Shown: one piece after another, positions 7,902 to 16,124 of the stretch | How the letters are laid out: each line of letters begins with the position of its first letter | How positions within the stretch are numbered: position 1 is the stretch's first letter | Source of the DNA: an uncultured Eubacteriales bacterium | Lineage (GTDB): Bacteria; Bacillota; Clostridia; Oscillospirales; Oscillospiraceae | NCBI GenBank assembly: GCA_900545585.1 | Contig: UQZR01000013.1 | Location: 1 to 64,000 of the forward strand | Direction: 5' to 3' | DNA: 64,000 nucleotides | Notes under the pieces: model-generated | Seen by the model: only the letters and a program-made list of their open reading frames with translations | What the model was told of the DNA's origin: nothing | Database searches by the model: none | Program-made: the position numbers and the translations under genes

Positions 7902-9258
7902 GATAAGGTACAATAACTTGCGCAAATTGAAAACCGCATAAAAGAAGACATAGCTTGCAGGCTCTGGTAGAATGAAGTTACCACACAAACATTCTGAAAG
8001 GAGACAGCAAACTATGTCCGAGAAAATTGTACAGCTAAACGAGGAAATTATCAAGGGGCAACTCAAAGAATTAGTTCGAGGAAGCGTGGAGGAAACCCTG
8101 AACGAGTTGCTGGAGAAGGAGGCAGAGTCGCTGACGCAGGCGGCCCGCTATGAGCGCAGCGAGGCCCGTCAGGGCTACCGCAGCGGCCACTATGACCGCA
8201 ACCTTACTACCACTTCCGGTGACGTCACGCTCCACATGCCGCGGCTCAAGGGCGTATCCTTCGAGACTGCCATCATCGAGCGGTATCGCCGCCGGGAGAG
8301 CAGCGTGGAGGAGGCCCTCATCGAGATGTACCTGGCAGGCGTTTCTGTGCGCCGTGTGGAGGACATCACCGAGGCACTGTGGGGCAGCAAGGTCTCGCCC
8401 GCTACCATCAGCGAACTGAATAAGAAAGCCTACGTTCACATCGAGGATTGGCGGAACCGCCCCTTGCAGGGCGGGCGCTATCCATACGTCTACGTAGACG
8501 GCATCTACCTGCGCCGCAACTGGGGCGGAGAGTACGAAAATGTAGCTGTTTTGGTGGCAATCGCCGTAAATGAGGACGGTTTTCGTGAGGTTTTGGGCGC
8601 TGCCGAGGGCATGAAGGAGGACAAGGCCAGCTGGGTCAGTTTCTTCCAGTGGCTCCGCGGGCGCGGCTTGGATGGCGTGAGGCTCATCGTCGGTGACAAG
8701 TGCATGGGGATGCTGGAGGCTGTGGGCGAGGTGTTCCCGGACGCCAAATACCAGCGCTGCACGGTGCATTTCTACCGCAATGTTTTCTCCGTTGTGCCCA
8801 AATCCAAGGTCAAAATTGTGGCAAAAATGCTCAAGGCGATCCACGCCCAGGAGAGCAAAAAAGCGTCCCGTGAGAAGGCGAAAGCCGTGGTCGCCGAGCT
8901 GCGCGCCATGAAGCTGAAGAAGGCCGCCAAAAAGGTCGAGGACGGCATTGAGGAGACGCTGACCTACTGCGATTTTCCCAGCGAGCACTGGATGCGCATT
9001 CGCACCAACAACGTGATTGAGCGGCTGAACCGTGAGATCCGCCGACGGACGCGGGTGGTGGGGACATTCCCGGACGGCAACTCCGCCCTGATGCTGCTCT
9101 GCGCCCGCCTTCGCCATGTGGCGGGCACCCAGTGGGGCAACAAGAAATACATGAACATGAAGCACTTGGAGGCGGCTCTGTACGACGCCTCTATTGCCGG
9201 CTGACTTCAGGTCTGCCGGAGCCTGCAAACAATTTTGCGCATAAATCTTGACGGCACC
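7902..9258 (+). mobile_element. IS256-family insertion sequence, complete
   Basis: A 1357-base element with one transposase gene and imperfect terminal inverted repeats of about 26 bases. The left end begins GATAAGGTAC; the right end, read inward, begins GGTGCCGTCA. Both carry TGCGCAAA at the same distance (positions 18-25), matching the layout of IS256 ends. The 8-base duplication ATATCAAA flanks it exactly. It inserted just before the start of the mobile-element gene at 9267. All parts look intact, so it may still be active. Confidence 0.88.
8014..9204 (+). CDS. IS256-family (Mutator) transposase
   Basis: 396 residues from ATG 8014, which follows AAAGGAG by about 10 bases; the in-frame ATG at 7972 has no ribosome site. 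DDE-type catalytic residues are visible: Asp near 162 (YVDGIYLRR), Asp near 227 (VGDKCMGML) and Glu near 335 (NNVIERLNREIRRRTRVVGTFPDG). The N-terminal QAARYERSEARQGYRSGHYDR region is the family DNA-binding part. Length is normal for the family and no frameshift is seen. It moves the surrounding IS by copy-out or cut-paste within the left island. Confidence 0.95.
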   Translation: MSEKIVQLNEEIIKGQLKELVRGSVEETLNELLEKEAESLTQAARYERSEARQGYRSGHYDRNLTTTSGDVTLHMPRLKGVSFETAIIERYRRRESSVEEALIEMYLAGVSVRRVEDITEALWGSKVSPATISELNKKAYVHIEDWRNRPLQGGRYPYVYVDGIYLRRNWGGEYENVAVLVAIAVNEDGFREVLGAAEGMKEDKASWVSFFQWLRGRGLDGVRLIVGDKCMGMLEAVGEVFPDAKYQRCTVHFYRNVFSVVPKSKVKIVAKMLKAIHAQESKKASREKAKAVVAELRAMKLKKAAKKVEDGIEETLTYCDFPSEHWMRIRTNNVIERLNREIRRRTRVVGTFPDGNSALMLLCARLRHVAGTQWGNKKYMNMKHLEAALYDASIAG

Positions 9259-9266
9259 ATATCAAA
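9259..9266. repeat. Target-site duplication, right copy
   Basis: ATATCAAA, identical to 7894-7901, directly after the right inverted repeat of the IS element. Confidence 0.85.
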
Positions 9267-9668
9267 ATGACGGAAAGCAGAGTGTTTGCGGATAGTTACA
9301 GCCGCAAGTTCAGCGATTTGAGGGAATTTCTCTCATTTTTGACTGAGCGAGAGCAAAACAGCCGGTGGGTAATGTCCTCATCAAAAAAACTCGAATTTGA
9401 GCCGATTGAGAAGGACTCACCCATGGAAAACCTGTACATGCAGATCTATGACAGTAATGAAAAGGCAGAGATACTGGAAGACACGATGGAGAATACCAGC
9501 TTGCTGATGCGGGTAAACGGAGAGACAATTCCCGTTCGGTCCTGTGCGATCAAGACAGTGCTGGAACGGGCGAGGATCTCGGGTAACGCTCTGAGTAAGG
9601 TGTCAAAAGCTGTCTTTGCCGAAATCCTGAATTACTGTATTCTAACGAGGCTGCAATCCCTTGTATAA
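9267..9668 (+). pseudogene. Truncated mobile-element protein (DUF932-like)
   Basis: 133 residues with a middle section (SRKFSDLREFLSFLTEREQNSRWVM and RVNGETIPVRSCAIKTVLERARISG) that resembles DUF932-like proteins of conjugative elements. The resemblance stops at AEILNYC, and the frame ends 10 residues later, well short of family length, so the C-terminal half is lost. The IS256 element inserted directly before its first ATG, removing the native promoter and ribosome site. Removing the IS leaves the frame open further upstream, so the N-terminus may also have been longer. Probably not functional. Confidence 0.5.
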
Positions 9669-9714
9669 ACCATTTCACAAAAGGAAATACTTGGATTAAG
9701 GAGTGATTACTATT

Positions 9715-9969
9715 ATGGAAATCAATGTTGACAAGGAAAAGAGGATGGTTGACATCTGGCTTACCAAGGCCGAGAAGAATGACGAAAAACTCAAAGAATC
9801 CCTGAAGGAAGTATACAAGAAGTACAGCGAGCAAAAGTACATGGTTGCTGTCTTCATGTCGGGAGAGCAGGATCTGTATGAGAATACGCGAGACCTGCTG
9901 CTTTACAATCGACGTCGTATGGCGGAAAAGGAAGTGCAAGCCGAGCGCATCGCACGTAGTGCGGTGTAG
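9715..9969 (+). CDS. Small conserved mobile-element protein
   Basis: 84 residues from ATG 9715, 11 bases after AAGGAG. Highly charged and helical: EKRMVDIWLTKAEKNDEKLKESLKEVYKKYSEQKYMVAVFMSGEQDLYENTRDLLLYNRRR. I recall similar short proteins directly beside serine recombinases in Firmicutes elements, and one follows here. Function is not known; an accessory role in excision or in control of the element is possible but is only inference. It is followed by a strong terminator. Confidence 0.65.
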   Translation: MEINVDKEKRMVDIWLTKAEKNDEKLKESLKEVYKKYSEQKYMVAVFMSGEQDLYENTRDLLLYNRRRMAEKEVQAERIARSAV

Positions 9970-9978
9970 GTGTAAAGC

Positions 9979-10018
9979 GACCGGAGAGGGCAATCATTGC
10001 CTTCTCCGGTTTTCTTTT
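9979..10018 (+). terminator. Intrinsic terminator
   Basis: ACCGGAGAGGGCAA pairs with TTGCCTTCTCCGGT and is followed by TTTCTTTT, ending the small element gene. Confidence 0.85.
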
Positions 10019-10142
10019 CCGTGTTGCATTTTCAAAGCGTATGACGTACAATATTATCTGTAAATAGTTCTGCGCGAGAGAATGTAATTGGAAACGGAGG
10101 AATATATGGGAACTTGCTTCGATCGAGAGGTGGTGAGTCGGG

Positions 10143-11984
10143 ATGACTGAACACATTGATATTGCCGGTTACTGCCGCATTTCAGTAGACGAAGAACTGG
10201 ACCGGGATAATGTGTCCATTGAAAACCAAAAAGCGATCATCACCGACTTTGTCAAACATCGCTTTCCGGACAGTACATTGACATTCTACGAGGATCGCGA
10301 TCGCTCCGGCTATACATTCGAGCAGCGGGAGGGCTATCAGGCCATGCGGCACGGACTGATGGATCACAGGTATGACGTTCTCATCGTCAAGGACTTCTCC
10401 CGATTCTCTCGCCGCAACAGTCGTGGCTTGGTGGAGCTGGAGGATCTGCGCGACGCAGGTGTCCGCATTATTTCCATCGGCGACGGCATTGACTTCCCCA
10501 ATGATGACGATTGGCTAAAGATCCAATTTCAGTTCCTGATCAACGAGATGCCCGTGACGGATACCTCCAAAAAGGTTCGCAATGTTATCAAGCGGCGGCA
10601 GGCGGATGGTCAATGGATCTGTGCAGCACCGTATGGGTATCGTATCAACAAGTACAAGGAATTCGAGATCGTCCCTACGGAGGCAGACATTGTACGCCTT
10701 ATCTTCAATCTCTACAACAACGAAGGGTGGGGTTACAAGCGAATCTCCAATTACCTCACAGAGCAGGGGATCCCAACCCCCAGAATGTCCGAGCAGATGC
10801 GGAAAGAGGCCGAAGGCGAAGCGTGTAAGCGCATAGCGAAGGCGACTTGGGCGATTGTGACGGTACAGGGGATTTTGGACAATGACTTCTACATTGGTAC
10901 CCTGCGCCAGGGAAAATACACGCGGGTGAAGATCAATGGAAAAGAGGTAAAGCGAAACGATGGAGAGCATGTGGTCATTGAAAACCACCATCAGGCCATC
11001 ATTGATTACCGCACCTTTGCCACGACCCGCGCATTACGGGAAAAACGCACCCGTTCCCACTACCGCGGAATAAAAAAATACGACAATTTCTACTCAGGTT
11101 ATCTTGTTTGCGGAGATTGCGGTGCGCCGATGTTCTCCATGAGCAGAAACGATTTGAAGCCTGCCTATACATGCGGCACATATCATCGCAGAGGGCTTGC
11201 CGGCTGCACGTCTCACCATATTCGTGTGGACAAGCTGGATGAGCTTCTGAAGAAATATGTGCGTAAGGTGAAGGAATGCTCCGCGGAAATGCTTGCAAAA
11301 CTAAACGAGGATCTGCGCCAGGAGGAAAGCAATGTGGTGGAGACAGAGCAGTCTGCGGACCATCTCGCTGAAATCCTGGAGGATCTGCGGGAGGAATTAA
11401 AAGCAACGAAGCGTCAGAGGATCCGCGACATCCTGAAGTATCCCGATCAGGAGTCGTTGCTTGAGGAGACATATGACGAGTTGGAAAGTGACCTCCAGAA
11501 AAGAATTGAAGGACTGACACACCAGATCGATTTGCTATCTGACAAGCGAAACACCATTATTCAGGTAAACCGAGCAGCAAAGACGGCGATGGATGTTTTT
11601 GACGATATCCTGAACAAGGAGAAGCTGGAACGCAACGATCTGGAGCTGCTTGTAGATGAAATACGGGTCTTCGAAGACCGGCTTGAGTTAAAGCTGCAGC
11701 CGGATGTTGACAGCATTCTTCAATGCAGCACGATGGAGCGCACCATAAATTTTCCTAATGGCACGGGAGATATCTCATCTATTTCTATTGTCCAGAGCGC
11801 AAAACAGCGCCCAGACAAGGTCTTCCGTGCCAATGTCATCAACAACGGGTCACCCTCGCGGATACGCATGGTGCGGCGGATCTCCTTGGGGATGACAACG
11901 CGTCCCAGATCGTCGATCCGGCGCACGATCCCTGTTGCTTTCATCTATAATTTCCTCCAGTCAAAGCAAAATTTACAAAGGTAG
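10143..11984 (+). CDS. Large serine recombinase (integrase) of the left island
   Basis: 613 residues. Order: resolvase catalytic domain with the nucleophile Ser14 (YCRISVDEE) and the arginine-rich DFSRFSRRNSRG; recombinase domain from about residue 160; zinc-binding CGDCGAPMF...CGTYHRRGLAGC near 325-360; coiled-coil from about 385 to 470. It integrates and excises the element between att sites. The gene sits at the right edge of the island and runs through the attachment site: its last 46 or so codons are the reverse strand of the host spoVT gene. In the excised circle the protein would therefore have a different C-terminus. Start ATG 10143 follows AGGTGGTGAG. Confidence 0.93.
   Translation: MTEHIDIAGYCRISVDEELDRDNVSIENQKAIITDFVKHRFPDSTLTFYEDRDRSGYTFEQREGYQAMRHGLMDHRYDVLIVKDFSRFSRRNSRGLVELEDLRDAGVRIISIGDGIDFPNDDDWLKIQFQFLINEMPVTDTSKKVRNVIKRRQADGQWICAAPYGYRINKYKEFEIVPTEADIVRLIFNLYNNEGWGYKRISNYLTEQGIPTPRMSEQMRKEAEGEACKRIAKATWAIVTVQGILDNDFYIGTLRQGKYTRVKINGKEVKRNDGEHVVIENHHQAIIDYRTFATTRALREKRTRSHYRGIKKYDNFYSGYLVCGDCGAPMFSMSRNDLKPAYTCGTYHRRGLAGCTSHHIRVDKLDELLKKYVRKVKECSAEMLAKLNEDLRQEESNVVETEQSADHLAEILEDLREELKATKRQRIRDILKYPDQESLLEETYDELESDLQKRIEGLTHQIDLLSDKRNTIIQVNRAAKTAMDVFDDILNKEKLERNDLELLVDEIRVFEDRLELKLQPDVDSILQCSTMERTINFPNGTGDISSISIVQSAKQRPDKVFRANVINNGSPSRIRMVRRISLGMTTRPRSSIRRTIPVAFIYNFLQSKQNLQR
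11840..11862. other. Candidate attachment junction (attR) in spoVT
   Basis: On the minus strand the spoVT reading frame matches the family exactly through GDPL (last matching codon near 11843) and then turns into element sequence. The crossover should lie in or next to CGCGAGGGTGACCCG, which encodes REGDP. The partner junction with the rest of spoVT is left of the window. Confidence 0.7.
11843..11944 (-). pseudogene. spoVT: 5-prime part of spoVT, cut by the island
   Basis: The first 34 codons read MKATGIVRRIDDLGRVVIP and continue KEIRRTMRIREGDPL, the AbrB-type DNA-binding domain of SpoVT, a late sporulation regulator that also acts on forespore genes. After Leu34 the frame follows unrelated element sequence and stops at codon 74, so the C-terminal GAF-like domain is missing. 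The native GGAGG ribosome site and upstream region (11945-12138) are intact. If the island excises, the gene would be rejoined. A separate intact spoVT copy elsewhere cannot be excluded. Confidence 0.85.
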
Positions 11985-12138
11985 TATCCGCGCGGCACCA
12001 AGTGAATATGCACATCCGCCGCGCCGCCATTTTTTACCGCCCACCATGGAAAAAGCGGAAACTGTGGCATTTATCACTGAAAAAATCCAGCAAAATGCAT
12101 ATACTATCCGCAAGAAACCATAAGGCTGAGAGGAGAGT

Positions 12139-12687
12139 ATGGCCATGAAACAGACGAAATACGCAGGTACCCAGACCGAGAAAAATCTGCTGGCGGCCTT
12201 TGCCGGCGAATCCGAGGCCCGCAACAAATACACTTTCTTCGCCTCCAAGGCCAGGAAGGAGGGCTACGAGCAGATCGCGGCCCTGTTCCTCAAGACGGCG
12301 GAGAACGAGAAGGAGCACGCCAAGCTCTGGTTCAAGGAGCTGGAGGGCATCGGCGATACCGCCGAGAATCTGCAGGCCGCCGCCGAGGGCGAGAACTACG
12401 AATGGACGGACATGTACGAGGACTTCGCCAAGACCGCCGAGGCCGAAGGCTTTACCGAGCTGGCCCACCGCTTCCGTCTGGTGGCCGCCATCGAGAAGCA
12501 CCATGAGGAGCGCTACCGTGCCCTGCTGCACAATGTGGAGATGGCGGAGGTGTTTGCCAAGAGTGAGGTGAAGGTGTGGGAGTGTCGGAACTGCGGCCAC
12601 ATCGTCATTGGCACCAGCGCGCCGGAGGTGTGTCCCACCTGCAACCACCCCCAGAGCTACTTCGAGGTCCGCGAGGAAAACTATTGA
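12139..12687 (+). CDS. rbr: Rubrerythrin
   Basis: 182 residues. The N-terminal ferritin-like four-helix domain carries the diiron Glu/His ligands (FAGESEARNKY, ENEKEHAKLWF, AEAEGFTELAHRFR, IEKHHEERY). The C-terminal rubredoxin-like domain has two Cys pairs (CRNCGH and CPTCNH). It reduces hydrogen peroxide with electrons from NAD(P)H-linked carriers and protects an anaerobe from oxygen. GAGGAGA precedes ATG 12139; ATG 12145 is an alternative start. It is the first intact host gene after the island. A terminator follows directly. Confidence 0.95.
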   Translation: MAMKQTKYAGTQTEKNLLAAFAGESEARNKYTFFASKARKEGYEQIAALFLKTAENEKEHAKLWFKELEGIGDTAENLQAAAEGENYEWTDMYEDFAKTAEAEGFTELAHRFRLVAAIEKHHEERYRALLHNVEMAEVFAKSEVKVWECRNCGHIVIGTSAPEVCPTCNHPQSYFEVREENY

Positions 12688-12691
12688 GCGT

Positions 12692-12725
12692 AAAAAAGAG
12701 ACGCCCAAGAGGGCGTCTCTTTTTA
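12692..12725. terminator. Bidirectional terminator rbr / MATE
   Basis: AAAAAGAGACGCCC pairs with GGGCGTCTCTTTTT around AAGA. The A and T runs let it stop transcription from both convergent genes. Confidence 0.9.
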
Positions 12726-12731
12726 TGCACA

Positions 12732-14075
12732 TTACACCTGCGTCAGCGCCCGGGCCTTCCGGATGCTGTACGCACCCTCAATGCCCACCAGCAGCACCCA
12801 GCCCGCTGCCACCGCCGCGCAGATGCCGTAGATACCCCACACGGGGATCAGCAGGTAGGACAACACCACCCGCAGCAGCACCTGCAAAAGCGATGCCACC
12901 ATGGTCAGCCGCAGCTGCCCCAGCCCGCGGAAGAAGCCCTGGATGACCTCTCCCAGATAGGCGAACACGTACAGATACGCCATGGTCCCTGTGTACTTCG
13001 CCCCTGCGGCGATGACCTGCGGGTTGTGGGAGAAAATGCCCACGATGCGCTCCGGCAGCAGGAAGCACACTGTGGCCAGCACGGCAATGAGCGCCAGCTC
13101 CGCACAGACGCTGACCCGATAGAACCGGCGGGCCCGGGCCTTGTCGCCGTGCCCCAGATTCTGGGACAGGCACACCACCATGGCGGCGCTGATGCCCTGG
13201 GAGAAGCAGAACAGGAACTGCTCCGTGCGCAGCGACATGTTATAGCCCGTGACGGTGCTGGTGCCCAGCGGCGTCAGCATACCCTGCACCAGCAGCCGTC
13301 CGATGCACACCACAGCTTGCTGCAGCGCCGCCGCCCAGGCGTAGGACAGCACCATGCCGCCGGTCTGGCGGTGGAAGCGCAGATCGCCGCGCCGCAGTAC
13401 CAGCGGCGGGCAGCGCCGCTGGGCGTACGCGATGCAGGCCGCCGCGGAGATGGCCTGGCACAGCACCGTGGACAGCGCCACGCCCCGTATGCCCCAGCCC
13501 AGCACCCCTGCAAACAGCAGATCCAGCGCGGCGTGGAGCGTGGAGGACAGCAGCAGGATGACGAACGGCGTGCGGGAGTTGCCGCAGGAGCGGAGCATGG
13601 CGGCATAGTAGTTGTAGAGGAAACAGAAGATAAGCCCCGCGAACACCAGCTGGAGGTACACCGCCGCCTGCTGGCACACGGCCTCCTCCGTGCCCTGGGC
13701 CCGCAGCAGCAGGGGGGACAGAAGGATGCCCGCCGCGGAGATGAGCACCGTCAGCACCGCGCCGCCGATAAGGGACGTGGCATTGAGCCGCCGCATCCGG
13801 TCCCAGTCCTCCGCGCCGCAGAAGTGGGCGCACAGCACACCGGCGCCGATCGTGCCGCCGATGATGAGTGCATTGGCCACGTCCACGATGGGGGAGGCCA
13901 CGCTGATGCCGGACAGCGGCAGATCGCCCAGAAATTTCCCCACCACCACGGCGTCCACGATGCTGTATAGCTGCTGAAAGACGTTGCCCAGAATGATGGG
14001 CAGCGCGAAGTAGAGCAGCGTCGGAAGCGGTGCGCCGGACAGCAGCGCCTCGTGGCTGCCGGACCTGTTGTACAT
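12732..14075 (-). CDS. MATE-family efflux transporter
   Basis: 447 residues with twelve membrane segments in two similar halves, beginning MYNRSGSHEALLSGAPLPTL. The start ATG 14075 follows AGGTGGTAGG; the longer frame to 14141 lacks a ribosome site. Motifs such as LPIILGNVFQQLYSIVDAVVVGKFLG and SLRTEQFLFCFSQGISAAMVV place it among the Clostridia MATE pumps, which export drugs or metabolites in exchange for sodium or protons. The substrate is unknown. It stands alone between convergent rbr and divergent ppaC. Confidence 0.92.
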   Translation of the reverse strand: MYNRSGSHEALLSGAPLPTLLYFALPIILGNVFQQLYSIVDAVVVGKFLGDLPLSGISVASPIVDVANALIIGGTIGAGVLCAHFCGAEDWDRMRRLNATSLIGGAVLTVLISAAGILLSPLLLRAQGTEEAVCQQAAVYLQLVFAGLIFCFLYNYYAAMLRSCGNSRTPFVILLLSSTLHAALDLLFAGVLGWGIRGVALSTVLCQAISAAACIAYAQRRCPPLVLRRGDLRFHRQTGGMVLSYAWAAALQQAVVCIGRLLVQGMLTPLGTSTVTGYNMSLRTEQFLFCFSQGISAAMVVCLSQNLGHGDKARARRFYRVSVCAELALIAVLATVCFLLPERIVGIFSHNPQVIAAGAKYTGTMAYLYVFAYLGEVIQGFFRGLGQLRLTMVASLLQVLLRVVLSYLLIPVWGIYGICAAVAAGWVLLVGIEGAYSIRKARALTQV

Positions 14076-14262
14076 CCTACCACCTGCTTTCCTGAATTTA
14101 CCACCGGTAAGCCTATCACATATCCCTCCGTTTGTCCACATCCACTCCTGTTTGTCCGCAGGGGAGCAGCGGAGGAGACCGCATGCTTCCGCCGCCGGCG
14201 GACGCTACGCGGTTTGCCCGAATTCTGGACGCGGAGATCTGCCGGATTTGGCAAAAACTGCA

Positions 14263-14291
14263 TTGACCGCGGGAAAAACGTCCTCTATAAT
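14263..14291 (+). promoter_or_regulatory. Promoter of ppaC
   Basis: TTGACC, 17 bases, TATAAT, ending 38 bases before the start codon. Confidence 0.8.
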
Positions 14292-14329
14292 AAGTCCCAG
14301 GAACAAATTAGCGCGAAGGAGAACTACGC

Positions 14330-15940
14330 ATGAACGAGATCTATGTCACCGGACACCGCAATCCGGACACGGACTCCATCGTGGCCGCCATGTCCTATGC
14401 CGCCCTGAAAAACGCACTGGGCGAGAAGGAGTACGTGGCGGTGCATCTGGGGACCATCAGCGATGAGACCAACCGTATGCTGGAGCGGTTCCATTTCAAG
14501 CCGCCCCGCTGCATCCAGAATGTCCGCACTCAGGTGCAGGATCTGGATTTCGACCGCCCGCCCTGCCTGGACGCCTCCGTCACCATGGACCGCGCCTGGA
14601 AGCTGATGCGGGACCAGAAGATATCCGCCATCCCCGTGGTCAATGAGGACGGTACACTCTATGGTATGCTGTCCGCCGGCGATATCGCCACCTTCAGCCT
14701 GAACACCGTGGGTGACCCGAAGGTGGAGGAGATCCCCCTTTTCAACCTGCTCAGCGTCATCGAGGGCCGCATCATGGGCGACGGCGGCGAGCTGGTGGAC
14801 AGCGTCAGCGGCACCGTGTCCATCGCCCTGCCCCAGAACTGTGAGAACCTGCTGTTCGACAGCGCGGACAGCATCGTCCTCTGCGGCAGCCAGCCGGACA
14901 TGATCCGCCGCGCTCTGGATAGACAGGTGGACTGCCTGATTTTGTGCCAGACCGATGTGGAGCCGGAGTGGCTGGAGAACGCGGGGAAGACCTGCGTCAT
15001 CTCCACGCCGCTGGATGCCAGCCGCGTCCACCGCCTGATCTATCAGGCTACGCCCATCAGCCGCCCCTGCGCCACGGACGACCTGATCTCCTTCCATATG
15101 GACGATTATATCGACGATGTCCGCGAGGTGGTGCTGAAGAGCCGCTACCGCTGCTACCCCGTGCTGGACGCGGAGGAGAAGGTGGTGGGCACCCTGTCCC
15201 GCTATCACCTGCTGAGGCCTCGCCGCAAGCAGGTGGTACTGGTGGACCACAACGAGCTGGCCCAGACCGTCCCGGGCATCGAGCAGGCGGAGATCCTGGG
15301 CATCATCGACCACCACCGTCTGGCGGACATCCAGACCCGCCAGCCCATCTCCGTCCGCAACGAGCCGGTGGGCAGCACCAACACCATCATCACCTCCATG
15401 TACCAGGAGCACGGCGTCACGCCCTCGCCCCACATGGCGGGCCTGATGGCCTCGGCCATCCTGTCCGACACGGTCATGTTCAAGTCCCCCACCTGCACCA
15501 AGCGCGACATCGCCATGGCCGAGCGCCTGGCCCGCATCGCCAAGGTGTCCCTGAAGGATCTGGGCCGCGAGCTGTTCAGCGGCAGCAACGACAGCAAGTC
15601 CGCCGAGGAGCTGCTGCGCAGCGACTTTAAGGAGTTCCACATCTCCGAGCAGGTGCTGGGCGTGGGGCAGATCACCTGTATTGACTCCCAGAAGCTGATG
15701 GAGCGCAAGGAGGAGCTGCTGGACGCCATGCGCAAGGTCTGCCGTACCCACAGCTACGACATGGTGATCTTGATGCTCACCGACGTGCTGCAGGAGGGCA
15801 GCCAGCTGCTGTATATCGGCAGCGACGATACCATCCGCAATGCCTTCGGCGTGGAGCCCAAGGACAACACGGTGTTCCTGCCCGGCGTCATGTCCCGCAA
15901 GAAGCAGGTCATCCCCATGCTCACCACCCTGTGGGGCTGA
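14330..15940 (+). CDS. ppaC: Manganese-dependent inorganic pyrophosphatase with CBS and DRTGG domains
   Basis: 536 residues, longer than the plain family II enzyme (about 310) because a regulatory insert splits it. The metal-binding N-terminal motif is GHRNPDTDS (residues 8-16) and the DHH motif lies near 327-329 (GIIDHHRL). Between them are two CBS halves (about 75-125 and 245-300) around a DRTGG domain. Related enzymes are inhibited by AMP or ADP and activated by ATP or diadenosine polyphosphates at the CBS part. It splits pyrophosphate to pull biosynthetic reactions forward. AAGGAG precedes ATG. Confidence 0.94.
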   Translation: MNEIYVTGHRNPDTDSIVAAMSYAALKNALGEKEYVAVHLGTISDETNRMLERFHFKPPRCIQNVRTQVQDLDFDRPPCLDASVTMDRAWKLMRDQKISAIPVVNEDGTLYGMLSAGDIATFSLNTVGDPKVEEIPLFNLLSVIEGRIMGDGGELVDSVSGTVSIALPQNCENLLFDSADSIVLCGSQPDMIRRALDRQVDCLILCQTDVEPEWLENAGKTCVISTPLDASRVHRLIYQATPISRPCATDDLISFHMDDYIDDVREVVLKSRYRCYPVLDAEEKVVGTLSRYHLLRPRRKQVVLVDHNELAQTVPGIEQAEILGIIDHHRLADIQTRQPISVRNEPVGSTNTIITSMYQEHGVTPSPHMAGLMASAILSDTVMFKSPTCTKRDIAMAERLARIAKVSLKDLGRELFSGSNDSKSAEELLRSDFKEFHISEQVLGVGQITCIDSQKLMERKEELLDAMRKVCRTHSYDMVILMLTDVLQEGSQLLYIGSDDTIRNAFGVEPKDNTVFLPGVMSRKKQVIPMLTTLWG

Positions 15941-15961
15941 TTCGTCTCCAGCCGTACATCG

Positions 15962-15995
15962 CAGCCCCTCCGGCCCTGTGCCGGAGGGGCTGTTT
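15962..15995 (+). terminator. Intrinsic terminator of ppaC
   Basis: CAGCCCCTCCGGC pairs with GCCGGAGGGGCTG and is followed by TTTT. Confidence 0.9.
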
Positions 15996-15998
15996 TCG

Positions 15999-16036
15999 CA
16001 AAAAAATACCCCACGCCCCCGCTGTGGGATATTTTT
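15999..16036. terminator. Second terminator-like hairpin
   Basis: AAAAAATACCCCAC pairs imperfectly with GTGGGATATTTTTT, directly after the ppaC terminator and before dapF. Confidence 0.6.
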
Positions 16037-16124
16037 TCGGAAAACAGGTGCGCTCCGCCGCGCCCTGTGGTATACTGCGCATAAAGGCGTCGCGGCGTGG
16101 CCGGGCGCGGAGAGGAGAAACGCC

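Noticed and set aside
7824..8066. 80-codon minus-strand frame across the left end of the IS element.
   Set aside because: Crosses the IS terminal repeat and the target duplication and has no ribosome site.
2581..9655. The 13-mer TCTAACGAGGCTG occurs near 2583 and near 9641, which could suggest an old repeat or recombination junction.
   Set aside because: Pairs of 13-base matches are expected by chance in 64 kb, and flanking sequence does not match.
11720..11842. The 74-codon minus-strand frame under the recombinase end as a complete AbrB-like gene.
   Set aside because: Only the first 34 codons match; codons 35-74 are the reverse of recombinase coding sequence.
12576..13970. 464-codon frame antisense to the MATE gene at 12.7-14.1 kb.
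   Set aside because: Composition (Gln/His/Arg/Gly) is that of a shadow frame, and the MATE frame has family motifs.
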